Positions 10,901-22,096 of a stretch of 64,000 nucleotides of DNA are shown in pieces. The translations under genes were made by a program, and so were the position numbers. Each line of letters opens with the position of its first letter. Position 1 is the stretch's first letter. The notes under the pieces were generated by a model. The model was not told where the DNA came from. It searched no databases and was given only the letters and a program-made list of their open reading frames with translations. Source of the DNA: Margaritispora aquatica (Eukaryota > Ascomycota > Leotiomycetes > Helotiales > Discinellaceae); assembly GCA_007644065.1 (NCBI GenBank), contig VJWN01000033.1:1-64000 (forward strand), in the 5' to 3' direction.

Positions 10901-12971
10901 CCTTAACGCCATGAACAGCCTTGCATGGGCGCTTGCCAACCAAAGCTCTTTTCTCGAAAGCGAGTACCTCTACACCACTGTGCTAGATCTGAGGACAAAG
11001 AAGTTGGGACCAACTCACCCCAAGACATTGGACTCAGTGTCAAACATGGCCTGGCTAAAGAACGAACAGGGGGATCTAGGCAAGGCAAGGGATCTTTATC
11101 AGCAAGTGCTGACAGCAAGGATATATATCTTCGGAGAGTCTGCAACATCTAACTCTGCTAAGGAATTCCTCGCATCTATCCTCGCCGATTTGCGATGCTT
11201 TGACGAGAGTCGAGTCCTCTACGAACAAGTCCAGGAGTGGACAAGATTCCACCGCGGTGAAGATCACCATGAAACTGCCGAAGCGTACCTAAAACTTGCA
11301 CGCTTCTACGCCATACAAGGGCCACTTGACAAAGCCGAAAAGTACTTCCAGCTTGCTATTGGTATTTTCGAAAGACTACACTGGCTAGCTGCTTGCCGAC
11401 TTTCGGCAGAAATGGAGCTAGCAGATCATTACTCCCAGTATGGCCGTCTTCAAAGCGCTGAAATTCTGGCAGACAAGGCACTAAGTCGAGGCATCAGTGA
11501 ATTGAAACCTAACAATCCCGTTCTCATAGATGCCAAAATTTCGGTGTCTAGAATTAAGAGAGTAATGGAGAAATATGTCGATTCTCATGCTTTGCTGACA
11601 GCCTTGATCGAGCAGCTTGAAAGGAGCAGACACAGCGATATAAATCGGCTTCACCGTATACGCCTCCACCTCTGTCGTACCATTATCGATCAAAAGGAGT
11701 ATTTGGAGGCCGAAATCTTGCTAAATAATACTATTTTCTTACTGAAGCAAGACTGCGGTAAAGACAGCACCCTGGTCAGCGATGCTCTGGAGATGCTTGC
11801 GTTAGCAAAGACTGCGCTCGAAAAATTTGAAGATGCAGAGGAGCACCTACGTGATGCTCTTTCTATGCGTGAGCGACAACTCAAGAGCGATCCTAAAGCA
11901 ATAGCACTGAGCCGGGGCAGACTTGGGGTGGTATTGGGAACGATGCGTAAGTATCAAGAGGCAGAACAGTTTGAGGAAAGCGCCCTTGCCCTGAGGAGAA
12001 GCTTATCGCCGCTCAAGAATTTAGATATGCTTCAGCAGATTGAAAATTTGGCCAGCACAAAGGAAGATTTGCGCAAATTTGAAGAAGCTGAAGCTCTGAT
12101 GTTGGAAGTTGTTGAGGCACGGAAAGCCACAAGCGTGGCCCCAGGTCCAAAATTGGCGGCGGCCTTGTCGCAGCTAGCCTCTCTCAAATCCCAGTTCTGC
12201 TTGTGGTCCAAGGCCGAGGAGATTCAGAGGGAGGCCTTGGAAATTGAAAAGGAGTATTGGGGCAACGAAAGCAAACAGTATTACGAGTCTCTACAGCGTT
12301 TGGCCACTTACATCGATGCCCCGGATCGTCTGCATGAGCGGCGCTTCTTCCAAAAAGCTGTAAAGGACAAGCTGGTGCAGCTGTATGGCGAAGACTCATT
12401 GGAGGTGATTCGTATTTCTCGTGACTTGGGAGAGACAGAGGGCCGTCTCGGGAACTACGCAACAGCAATCGAATTGTTAACGGAGGTCCACGCCTTGCGG
12501 ATGAAGCATCCAAAGGCGACTAGACGAGCGATAATGGATGATCTGCTCGAGCTTGCAAAGACGACATCAGCAGCTGGCTTATTGGAAGAAGCTGAAAATC
12601 TTTACCAGAGGGTAGTGGATGATGCAGACAATCAATTTATGGAAAGAGACAACGTATACTGGACAGCCGTATGCGGACTGGGCCTCACGAAGAGTGACAG
12701 AGGGAAGTGGGTCGAAGCTGAGGAGATTCAGGATACTGTTATTAGGGCGTGCAGAGCAACGCTGCAAAGAAGCGACCCAATGATCATTACCTGTCTGATC
12801 AATCAAGCTGGGACGAAAGCTGAACTCCACAAGTGGCAGGAGTCGAGGGATCTCATTGCTGAAATCTTAGAGATTAGGTTGCAGTATCCAGGAGAGGATG
12901 AGCCAAGTATTCCAAACCTTCAAAAATGTTTGGAGGATCTTGATAAACGGTGTAGTAATAAGATAACATGA
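7953..12971 (+). CDS. Large kinesin-light-chain-type TPR repeat protein, 1639 aa
   Basis: Proposed exons are 7953-8148, 8201-8401 and 8449-12971. Intron 1 (52 bp, GTACGA..CCTAG, with a TGCTAAC branch site) and intron 2 (47 bp, GTAAGT..CTCTAG) both keep the frame, giving 1639 residues. From about residue 250 to the end the protein is an almost continuous array of about 42-residue tetratricopeptide repeats of the kinesin-light-chain type, with the recurring signature G..HP.TL...NLA and EAE.L (TPR_10/TPR_12). Such repeats are protein-binding superhelices. In fungi they are often the sensor part of NOD-like receptors, but here no NACHT or NB-ARC nucleotide-binding motif precedes them. The N-terminal 130 residues are helical and basic and are not recognised. 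No membrane segment is seen. It stands alone between a MITE and minisatellites. A scaffold role is inference. Confidence 0.85.
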
Positions 12972-13016
12972 TTTTAGTTTTATCAAAGCGAATTTCAGAG
13001 GTATTATAGCGGTATT

Positions 13017-13070
13017 GATTGGAGTACGGATAATGATTGGAGTACGGATAATGATTGGAGTACGGATAAT
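13017..13070. repeat. 18-bp tandem repeat, three copies
   Basis: Three perfect head-to-tail copies of GATTGGAGTACGGATAAT begin 46 bp after the stop codon of the TPR gene, within its likely 3' untranslated region. Confidence 0.95.
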
Positions 13071-13333
13071 GATATAGGGATGTTTTGGAAGATTTTGTGT
13101 TTCTTATTTCGATATAGGTTCTACGTTGTTTATCTGTTATATAAAATTCTAACTCTGAAGGCGAGGAAGGATAAACGACAAGAGGAATTCCCAAGGTATA
13201 CTATACTGTCCCTAAGATTAAACTAGATATTAGTAAACTAGTCTTACACTTTAACTTTTTCTTTTCGATAAAGGCTTTACTTTCCGAATACATAGTGAAA
13301 AGCTATATATTTAGAAAAATATAACTTAAATCT

Positions 13334-13516
13334 TAAAAATATAAAAAATATAAAAAATATAAAAAAAATATAAAAAATATAAAAAATATAAAAAATATAA
13401 AAAATATAAAAAATATAAAAAATATAAAAAATATAAAAAATATAAAAAATATAAAAAATATAAAAAATATAAAAAATATAAAAAATATAAAAAATATAAA
13501 AAATATAAAAAATATA
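13334..13516. repeat. 9-bp AT minisatellite, about 20 copies
   Basis: An almost perfect array of the 9-bp unit AAAAAATAT, about 20 copies, with one or two irregular units near the left end. Arrays like this are usually length-variable between strains. Confidence 0.95.
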
Positions 13517-13632
13517 TAGGGTGCCTAATATTCTATAAAAATACCTAAAATAGCTCTATAGTAGATAGATACACCAAGTTCCTTTTCTCAATAGCAGCAC
13601 CAAAACCAGTCTAGCCTAACCCAAAAGAAAAG

Positions 13633-13668
13633 TCCAATAAATCCAATAAATCCAATAAATCCAATAAA
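13633..13668. repeat. 9-bp tandem repeat TCCAATAAA, four copies
   Basis: Four perfect copies of TCCAATAAA lie about 50 bp beyond the stop codon of the minus-strand synthetase gene, in its likely 3' untranslated region. The unit contains AATAAA, the core polyadenylation signal, on the plus strand, which is the wrong strand for the synthetase. Confidence 0.9.
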
Positions 13669-13716
13669 TCTCTAAATATCACAAAGCAACACGCTATACA
13701 ATGCAGCGGTATGGAA

Positions 13717-16700
13717 TCAGACGTCACGATCCGCCATGGCTTGCTTGAACACCGCCTGAAAAGCCGCAACGTTGGGCGGTGAAATTATGGCTCGGTGGCC
13801 ACCACCAACCTCATGAAACCTTGGCTCTTCAACAACTTCGTCCCATCGCGAGATGAAGCCATCAAACCACTCCTTCGTATCTTTTGCCTGGACGTGACCA
13901 ATCAAAGGCTTGGTGTAAAAGACATCCATGTGCCTGACTGCTGGAGCAGGGTCATAGTCCACAGTGATAGTCTTGAAGTTCAGTGCAACCTTGGCCCAAC
14001 GATCAAGCTTCTCTTTGGTGAGACTCAACTCTTCAACACGGTCTGGAGGAGCAAGTGAGAAGATATGATCTAGTACCTCGATATGGGGAAGCTTGCGCAT
14101 CTCAGGAAGGATTGAGTACGCATATTCTTCCGAGACCAAGTCCATGAAGAATGCAATGGAAAGAAGACATACATACCAGTCATATGTGCGAGCACGCTCC
14201 TTGCAAAAGGGGGCTTGATCGAAGCTAGCGAGAAACTTGACGTCTTCTCCTGCGGCAGTCATACGCTTCGTGGTCTCAAAGGCCAAGAACGAGCCAAATG
14301 AATAGCCAGCGAATGCATAAGGACCTTCCGGCTGGACATTTCTGATTGCGTTGTGATAGACAGTCACTGCATCTTCGAGATCATTGAATAAAGGCTCTCC
14401 ATCAAAGCCGCGTGCACGGAGAGCATATACGGGTCGGTCAGTGATATATCGAACCAAATTCATGAATACTAGAACTTCTCCGAGACCAGGGTGGAAAAGG
14501 AATAGAGGAGTCTTTTCGCCATGAGGCTGGAGGGCGACGATTGGGTTGTACTGGGAAACCTGCCCCGTCAGTGCATCATTGCTGTTTACAATACTTTCCA
14601 ACTGGGTTGCCAAGTCTTTGATGACCGAATGCGAAAATAAAGTGGTGATGGGAATATCAACCACATTCAAGCGATTTTGCAGACGCATCTTGAGCCGAAG
14701 CAAATCGATTGAGCTGAGACCAAGTTGGAGAAGATCCTGACTGATACCAATCTTGGCCATGGATCCCTCAAAGATTGCTTCACAACTTTCGAGGATCGCA
14801 GCTTGAATGAAGGAGGTAGGAGCTTCTCGATGAACATCTTGGAAGCTGGCCGCAGCATCCTCATCATCCTCAATTTGCTTTGCATATGCGCCAGATTCGA
14901 ACGACTTTCGAAGTTTGGAGCGCGAAAGCTTGCCTAGAGAAGTCTTTTGCAGTTGTGTTGGATCAAGAGAGATAATCTTGAAAGGTCGAACACCACAAAA
15001 TTTCACAACTGCTTTTGAAATGGCTCTCGATGCTAAGACACGATCGGCAGGTTGAGCTTCGCTATCCAGGAGATAGACAACAACCACGACTTCTGTGGAA
15101 GAATCCTCAGACCGATGTGAAAAGACCACAGTGTATGTGGGAGTTATAAAAGGTATTTTAGTATCTTCAATTGCGTTCTCGATGGCTTGAGGATGAATGC
15201 TAACCCTATTCTTTGTTGGCAAATAGCTCAAGGATAAAGGAGAAAGGAGACCTACCCATTGATAATTACCATGTCTTTGTCTCTACCGGTTAAGCGCAGA
15301 CGTCCATTATTATCAATCATTCCGGTATCACCAGTTCGAAACCAACCATCAGATGTGAACGCCAGAACCGTGTTAGGAGCATCATTAAAATACTCCTCAA
15401 AAATATTTGCACCACGAACTTGAAGCTCTCCAGAATTCGAGATGCGCATCTCCATTCCTGGAATTGGCTTGCCCAGTCCAGCAAATTGAACTCCTTGTGC
15501 AACATCGTACTCGGGACAATCCCAAGCGTTGTAGATACTGCCAGCACAAGTCTCGGTCATACCAAACCCAGGACGGATGAAAGACTTAGGAGCGCCGAGA
15601 GCTCCGAGAAGCTTTTCAACAGTGACACAACTTGCGACCACATTTGCTTCTCCGCCAGAGATGAGAGCTCTGAGGCAGGAGAGGTCAAGTCCATCTATTT
15701 CCGTGACTGAGGATGTGTCGACGTCTTCTCCAACAACTTTCACCTCCACCCAATATCTATCGTGTTCCTCGCTAGTAATAGGACGTTGAAGTTCGTCTCT
15801 CAGTAGGCCCAAGAAGAAGTTTGGCGCAAAGGTATATGAAATCCGATTATTGGATATGCATTCGAGGAACTTTCTAGGACTGGAAAGAAAGTTTGCTGTG
15901 GGCATGTGGAACTGATTGGCTCCCAAAGCAAGAGCTTGAATATGAACCTCTGTCAAATTGGCAACATGATCGAGTCCGGTCCAGTTCAAGAACTTATCTA
16001 CTTTCGTCATATGATGAGCAGCGCTCTTACCCTTAACTGCCGCCAAAATATGCTTATGTTTCAATGCAACCGCTTTGGAATCGCCAGTGGATCCTGACCT
16101 AGGTAAAGTTAGTGATCAATAGCGGCAATTTCAACATATCTAGAAACACTTACGTTAACATTAGAACCGCAGTGTCACTTGAGCGTCTCAAGAAGCCATC
16201 AACCTCATTTCCGGCAAATTGTTCAAGCCGTGCCCTGCAGCGTTCGAACTCCGTGAATGTCCAAAAAGTTAAGGTGTGATGAGCTTCGAATTTGGGTCTT
16301 AATCGCTCACTGGTAATGAAGATAGGGCTGTTGAAAAGGATATGCAGGTTTGCGATTTGGCGTTGACGCTGTTCTATATCATTGCTAAAAGCTGCTATAC
16401 AAGGCAAACCTCCAGCAGCCACAATAGACCAAAACCACTATCGCATTGTTAGTTTCAGTCAAAGTTGATAGAGATAGGTGCTTCAGTAGATTCAGCATTC
16501 AATTGTCCTGGAAGAGCACAAAAAAACCCCCCGATTGGGAGATGGAAGACTTACGTGCAGACCCTCGAGATGATTGTCTATGTGAAGGACAAAAACTTGG
16601 CTCTTTCTATTACCGCGAAGGTGGATCAGGCCCTGAATGGCCTTCGACTCCAGCTTTATACCGTCGAATAGAGCAGCATAACTAAGGAAGGTAGTATCAC

Positions 16701-16830
16701 CCTCTCGCTTCTCATAGGAAGAAAAAATCGTGGCGTCTCGGTTTGATTCAAAGACGGTCACGCCATGGTTCGGGAACTCCGTAGCCGTTCTTTCGAGTAC
16801 ATGAAGGATAGTCCTTGGCCCATTTGCCAT
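13717..16830 (-). CDS. NRPS-like A-T-TE synthetase, quinone/furanone family, 963 aa
   Basis: Four exons (16830-16555, 16437-16154, 16098-15256, 15205-13717) join in frame to give 963 residues, the usual size of the family. Order: adenylation domain to about residue 550, with A3 TSGSTGDSK (about 187-195, formed across intron 2), A5 GFGMTETC (about 364), A7 GWFRTGD (about 438) and A8-like RDKDMVIING (about 459); carrier domain LGLSSIDLL with pantetheine Ser about 633; thioesterase with HPGLGEV, nucleophile motif GYSFGS (Ser about 770), Asp about 797 (SFDQAP) and His about 938 (GGGHRA). There is no condensation domain. Proteins of this layout (atromentin, microperfuranone, terrequinone and butyrolactone synthetases) activate aryl 2-oxo acids such as phenylpyruvate and dimerise them in the thioesterase. 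All key residues look intact; substrate and product cannot be read. No tailoring, transporter or regulator gene adjoins it. Confidence 0.92.
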
Positions 16831-17072
16831 TGTGACTTACTCTGAATCGACTTATTGGAAGAACAAAAGAGAAAGGGAACGATTATCCAATAAATGCGCT
16901 GACGGAAAGTCTATCTAAAACCCGTCTTGGGTTGCCGAGTTTGAATCAAATATAAGTCCGAACAAGTGTGAATCTAGGAAAGAAAATGATTAGCTAATGA
17001 GGCCATGCTGTTGCTTGTGGCTCTGGCGATTCCAGGGAATCATCGCTGAGTTATCTGATGTCATGATATTCT

Positions 17073-17096
17073 ATTCATCAGCTTTCGCTGATGAAT
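17073..17096. repeat. Perfect 10-bp inverted repeat
   Basis: ATTCATCAGC and its exact reverse complement flank the 4-base loop TTTC. It lies about 240 bp upstream of the synthetase start codon, so it could be a hairpin or a symmetrical protein-binding site. Its role is unknown. Confidence 0.7.
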
Positions 17097-17609
17097 GGGG
17101 TGGGAGAGTTCTGATATCGCAACATTGGCAGACCACTTTCAATGCAGCTGTCATGCATGCAGCATATAGCCTATACCACCCGAGCATATGCATGCCTGAG
17201 ATACCAAAGATGTATCAAGAAACCAGCATTGTGGTACTCGTCATCACTGATGATAATGAGCTTATTTCTTGATACTCTAAGGTCGCCAAAACCCTCAAAA
17301 CCTAGTGGAACATAAGCAGCATAGATAGCGATAATTTCTATAGAGCCGTGTGGCAAAAAGGGGAGATAAGAAAAGAGATTGACTTACATATATGAAAAGG
17401 TTATAGAATAAATATATCGCTTACCAGAAGCATGAAGTGTGAATTGAAGAAGTGCTGCAAGATCTTGCATTTTGGAGAGGCTTCACCAAGCCTACTTATA
17501 TAGTATTCTTCAAATTCTCTCTATAATAACTAGCCAAAGAACAATAAATGATTATTTAAATCTTTAAAGGAGAAAGACAAAGAAATGCTCTATATAGCAA
17601 GCTCACTAC

Positions 17610-17644
17610 AAGAGACAAGCAAATAAATGCTATTTGTGTCTCTT
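17610..17644. repeat. Near-perfect inverted repeat
   Basis: AAGAGACAAGCAAATA and TATTTGTGTCTCTT pair over 14 positions with a two-base bulge, around a loop of about 5 bases. It is in the gene-poor stretch upstream of the synthetase. Function is not apparent. Confidence 0.6.
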
Positions 17645-18255
17645 AGCGCATTTCTCACAAAATATCTATTTTGGGCACAAGCAGAAGGGTTGGGCGCACC
17701 AACTTCAAGAACCGTGTTCTTTTCTAGGTGGATTCAATTTTTTCATCAGCTGATACACATCTCACCGATAATATTTTGACTCACTACGACGTCCACGTCG
17801 CTGTACTGTCTCAGGAATCCACATTTATGGCTGCATTGCTTACCTAAACTCCAGACGATAGAATCGTAGAAAGGAGGGTCTCTTGATTTCTTCTTGGGAT
17901 CTGGCACTTGCGTATATAGTAAGCTTCAATGAAGTGTTTGAGGTGCTCGCTGGTTTTCACAATCACGAACTACTTTCAAATCTCTACTATCCGTAATTTT
18001 CCGGGACCTGAGCTGCTTGATACACGCAGGTGATAAGTCATCCGTAGAGGTAGCTCACACACTCATCCAAACCGTTTCATAACCCTCCACAGCATCAGGG
18101 AAATTCTAGAAATTCATATTCTTGAGAACGACTCTCTAACTAATATAATGGGCAATCCTTCCCGAAATCTCTTCAGATCTAAGATTATCGCTTCTACCAT
18201 TAAATTCCATTCACTGGATTTCCAAGTGTATATGCCACCGGAACCATTCCTCCGG

Positions 18256-18760
18256 CGGTTGTATTTTCCGCTGAAGCATGCCATTGCATACCTGCCATTG
18301 CATACTTGCACGTGGTTGGCTCGGTCTGTTTTGGTGGTAGGCGATGTCCTCGTATGAGGCTTGATGTTGGTCACTTAACCCTCTCCGAATTGCTTTTAGT
18401 TCTGCGGTTATAGCTTAGCTTGCATTTGACTAGCCAAGTCTTCAATCACATGTGTCACCGGAGGCTGCGACTAGGAGGCCTGGAATTGTCGAGACTATCA
18501 TCTGGAGAGCTGCTTGCGTTCTTGTCCAACATCCTGAGCTATTGCTAAGTTGCTATGCTATGATGCGGTTGTATGTGTAGCACTTTGTGTGCGTAGATTG
18601 GAGTTGGTAAAACGAAATCGAATTTGAAATTCACAAAGCTGTTTCTCTCAATGGTTGTGTTGTCCACTGAAAGATGCCATTGCATGCCTGCAGTTGGCTG
18701 GCTCATCTTATTTTGGTTGAGAGTGGTGTTCTCAAAATGAGTTGCTTCAGTCTCCGAAGC
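18256..18760. repeat. Diverged direct duplication
   Basis: About 110 bp near 18256-18370 and about 110 bp near 18645-18760 share the same order of words: GGTTGT.TT.TCC.CTGAA, GATGCCATTGCAT.CCTGC, TGGCT.G.TC and TTTTGGT, followed by a block rich in GTT and CTC. Similarity by eye is roughly two thirds. No protein reading explains it. Confidence 0.5.
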
Positions 18761-21700
18761 GTAACCAACGCTTTCATCTGATCATATGTCCAACGGTCTC
18801 TTCTCTGACTTGTTGAAACTCCGAAGTTCGATCAGCAATATATGATGCACCGTAGTGGTAAAACACCACAATCAAGCAAGAACAACCAGTAGACATTCTC
18901 CTTTGTAGCTCTGATCTAGTAATCATAGATGAGAGACTATCATTGCCTCATAGGCTTGGCAAAATAATCCAGTGTAGGGAATCGGAGTAATGATGGAGGG
19001 TCCAAGGACTCGAATGGATAGAAACTGAGATTCAATACCGAAAAGCGCATCGATTGCTCAGTGGACAAGAGACGGCAGCTAGGAAAGTGTAAACCCAGCC
19101 TCGCTTATCATGAAGATTTGATGGACCACGTTATAACACTCCACAATCTTCGCAGACCTCCGTCACTCTGCCGTCACATTTTGCAAGAACCTCACCTCTG
19201 CTACCAGCTTTGAAGAAATTGTGTTACTGTATTGTAGTGAAGATAGCATCTCAAGATGATCGAACTGGCAGCAGCCTAAGGCTCGAGTTTGCTTTCGTGG
19301 CGTAGTGGCAGGCTTTCTCCCTCCCTCGATGTGTATTTCGCATGAAACGAGTCGTAGCAAAGCTTAAGGAAATATCAGTAATTGCTCTATTCTATTCAGT
19401 ATGGTGACAATTACCGTGTTGTGTTCAACATCATGATGGTAACCAGTATACGTTTCCTAGGCCTGAATTTCCTTCTGCTCTTAATTCTATGACATAAAAG
19501 TGTTGTTGTACGATCGGCAAGTATTCCTTTGTCGTGATTCCAAGGGGTTCTATTTTTGAAAACCCTGTAGGTAGATCAGATGGAAGTTCATCACAACGTT
19601 GATTCTGGTTGATTCAATAGCTATCTTTTGTTCGAGGAAAGTCAAAGGAAACCTCCTCACTCTTTGGCTGTATCATTATTCGTAAATTGAATGTGTGAGA
19701 TAGCTTCTGTCGCATTGGCTTAATGGCCAGCTGACCAAATGGTGACTCAGATCTTACTATACACAGACTTTAGTCCCAGGTTGGAACAATACATAGAGCT
19801 GAAATATTTCTATAAAATTTCAGAACACTTAAATCAACTGAGAAGAAGCTTACCTTTCTGTCGCAATTTCTTTATAGGTAGCAATGGAAATGATGCTTCG
19901 AATGCAGCTCACCAAGACCTCGCAGGCACGAGCCAAAGTTGCTTTGTAGAATACACTAAATGGCTTTTATGGATGAGACAGGCAATTGAATGGTCATTTG
20001 CCAACCAAATTTTAGTCGTGAATGAAGATGTGGCTGATTGTGGGAAGATCTGCTTGGGCTGAAGTTAGTTCAGTTGAAGTTTGGAATTTGAGCACACTAG
20101 CTTGAAGCCTGATTGTAAGGAGCACTTAAATTTTTATTTGCATACCTTCAGTATATTGGTAGGTCTCCAGTAGCAACCAGGGGCCAGGAAAAGAATGATC
20201 TAGACCGATAATTATGTGTTGTTGACAATAGTTTGTTGATGGTGGGAAGTAAAATATTCGAGGAGGAAGACTGGAAGAGTCCATTTACCAGGAAACTAAT
20301 GCCTGAGGAGGTGCACGACCGGCCAATAAGGTAGGAGTCTGAGCACGACTAAGCGGATGTGTGACTGGCACCATCGGTTCGAACAGGAAGTTTCCAAGGT
20401 GGGCTTGGGGGTAGGGCTGCTCCGTTCATGGTCCATGACTTTCCAAGTAACCGCTTGAGAGATTTGTCTTTTGTAAAATTTGCATTTTGATGCTCTCTCC
20501 GTTTCAGCTCTGCAACTTGAGAGAGAAAGCGACCAACCAAGCAGTTTGAACAATGCAACCTTCGCTATCCCTATTGACCATGGCTTTCCTTGCCATATTC
20601 AAATTTGGTGGTGTCAGACGCAATTTGTCGATGAAAGGCCTGTCCAGATGAGCATCTCACTCTCGGTATACTAGGAGTACCTCCTGCCAGCGGGCGAACA
20701 CGTCCCCACCAAATCGGTTGTTAAAACGTCTCTATCCTTCTCCATACTGAACTACCTTACGTTCTCAAGTTTTCCAACACCTCATAGCATGAAGTTAGAA
20801 AATAGGCATCCTACTCATATTTTAGCAATCTATAGGTAAGAAAATATGTCAAGGCAAAATATCTCGCCCAAAGTACGATGCTAGGGCCTTGTTGTAACAC
20901 GATCCGATGTCATAGCTGATATCTTAGTCTTTGAGGGTATGGGGGGATTATACTGTAGTGGGAGTATGATCGTATGCATGAACTTCTAATAGAATATGTA
21001 CGCCGAATCAACACCCTGACTGGGAAACAATTCTCAGATGAGCCACAGCAAACGCCTCACATCGAAGACAGCTTGTGAATGATGCCTTCTGAACCATGAT
21101 CTTAAACAATATTCAAGAACAACAAATGAATAGGCTCCGTCATATATCGCAACACAGAAATCAACTTCCTGTGATGGGATTTGTTAGAAAAGCAGCCAAA
21201 AACTGCTTGGGTACAAGCATTGTTGGGTGTAAGCGTAAGACACGGACGCTTCTATTTGATTGATCTTCGCTTATTTTGTGAAATAGATGGGTGTTTGTAG
21301 AACAAAGTATGATTTGATATAAGTATGAGACCTTCTGTATTAGTAGAATTGACAGCTTTATCAAGACTAAATAGAAGAGAGAGAGAGAGAGCCTAAGTTA
21401 ACGAGGATTGATACCGAAACAAAGTCAAAAACTGCCGTCCAGCACTGCAGTGAAGTCTGGTTAAGTTTAGGTTTTATGCTTAATTTAGCTATAGTTCCGT
21501 GAATCCAATGCTGAACAATGTGATTGACTTACAAGGCATTAGTAGTGCTGCCTGTTTGTAAACCTGTCTGAACATTTTCATCACTTATTGTTGAAAGATC
21601 TTTGATGTTATAAGCTGAGGGAAGATACCTCTAAACAGGTGAGATTACCCAAGTAAGGTTGCCACCGGGCCGTCTTTGATCCGAATTCTTAGGTATGGAA

Positions 21701-22096
21701 ATCACGATCTTGAAACTCCCAACTTATCATTTCTTGAAATAACTATGAATTAAAGCGATAGCTATGATATAAGGTAATGAAATGTATGACTGCCGCCGTG
21801 ACTTTCAAGAGGTGGAATTCTAAACGTGGCTAGATCCGGCACTATAGATTCTCCGTAGCCGGATGTGCATCAGCACTTTCGTGGGCCAGAAGTGCCCTGT
21901 CCTGCCCTGCGTCTGAGGATGAAGACAAACAAGAACAACATATCAACTTGTGAAAGTCTCAGTATCAACGCCAGAGGATCTATCGCCCTATCTTTGACCC
22001 AACCAGAATCAGTATGGACTACCTTGGGCATCTTTAAAATCTCCACATAACCTATATTCATCGGTCAATATTTCCCGGCGCATCGATGTTGTCAGT

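Larger units (their letters stand above)
16831..22096. other. 5.3-kb gene-poor region
   Basis: No convincing gene was found between the synthetase start and Trs120. The ORFs here are short, frequently overlap on opposite strands and match nothing recognised. Composition is ordinary rather than RIP-like. Structures present are two hairpins (17073-17096 and 17610-17644), a diverged duplication (about 18256-18370 against about 18645-18760) and a short GA run at about 21372. Decayed genes or long untranslated regions are possible. Confidence 0.5.

Noticed and set aside
10488..10943. Minus-strand ORF of 151 aa inside the TPR gene
   Set aside because: It is a shadow of the TPR reading frame, which has clear domain evidence.
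12874..13194. Minus-strand ORF with HYPYSNHYPYSN repeats
   Set aside because: The peptide repeat is only the translation of the 18-bp DNA tandem repeat and overlaps the end of the TPR gene on the other strand.
20296..20674. Overlapping ORFs on both strands at 20.3-20.7 kb, considered as a transcription-factor relic
   Set aside because: No zinc-cluster or other motif could be found; the resemblance was only compositional.
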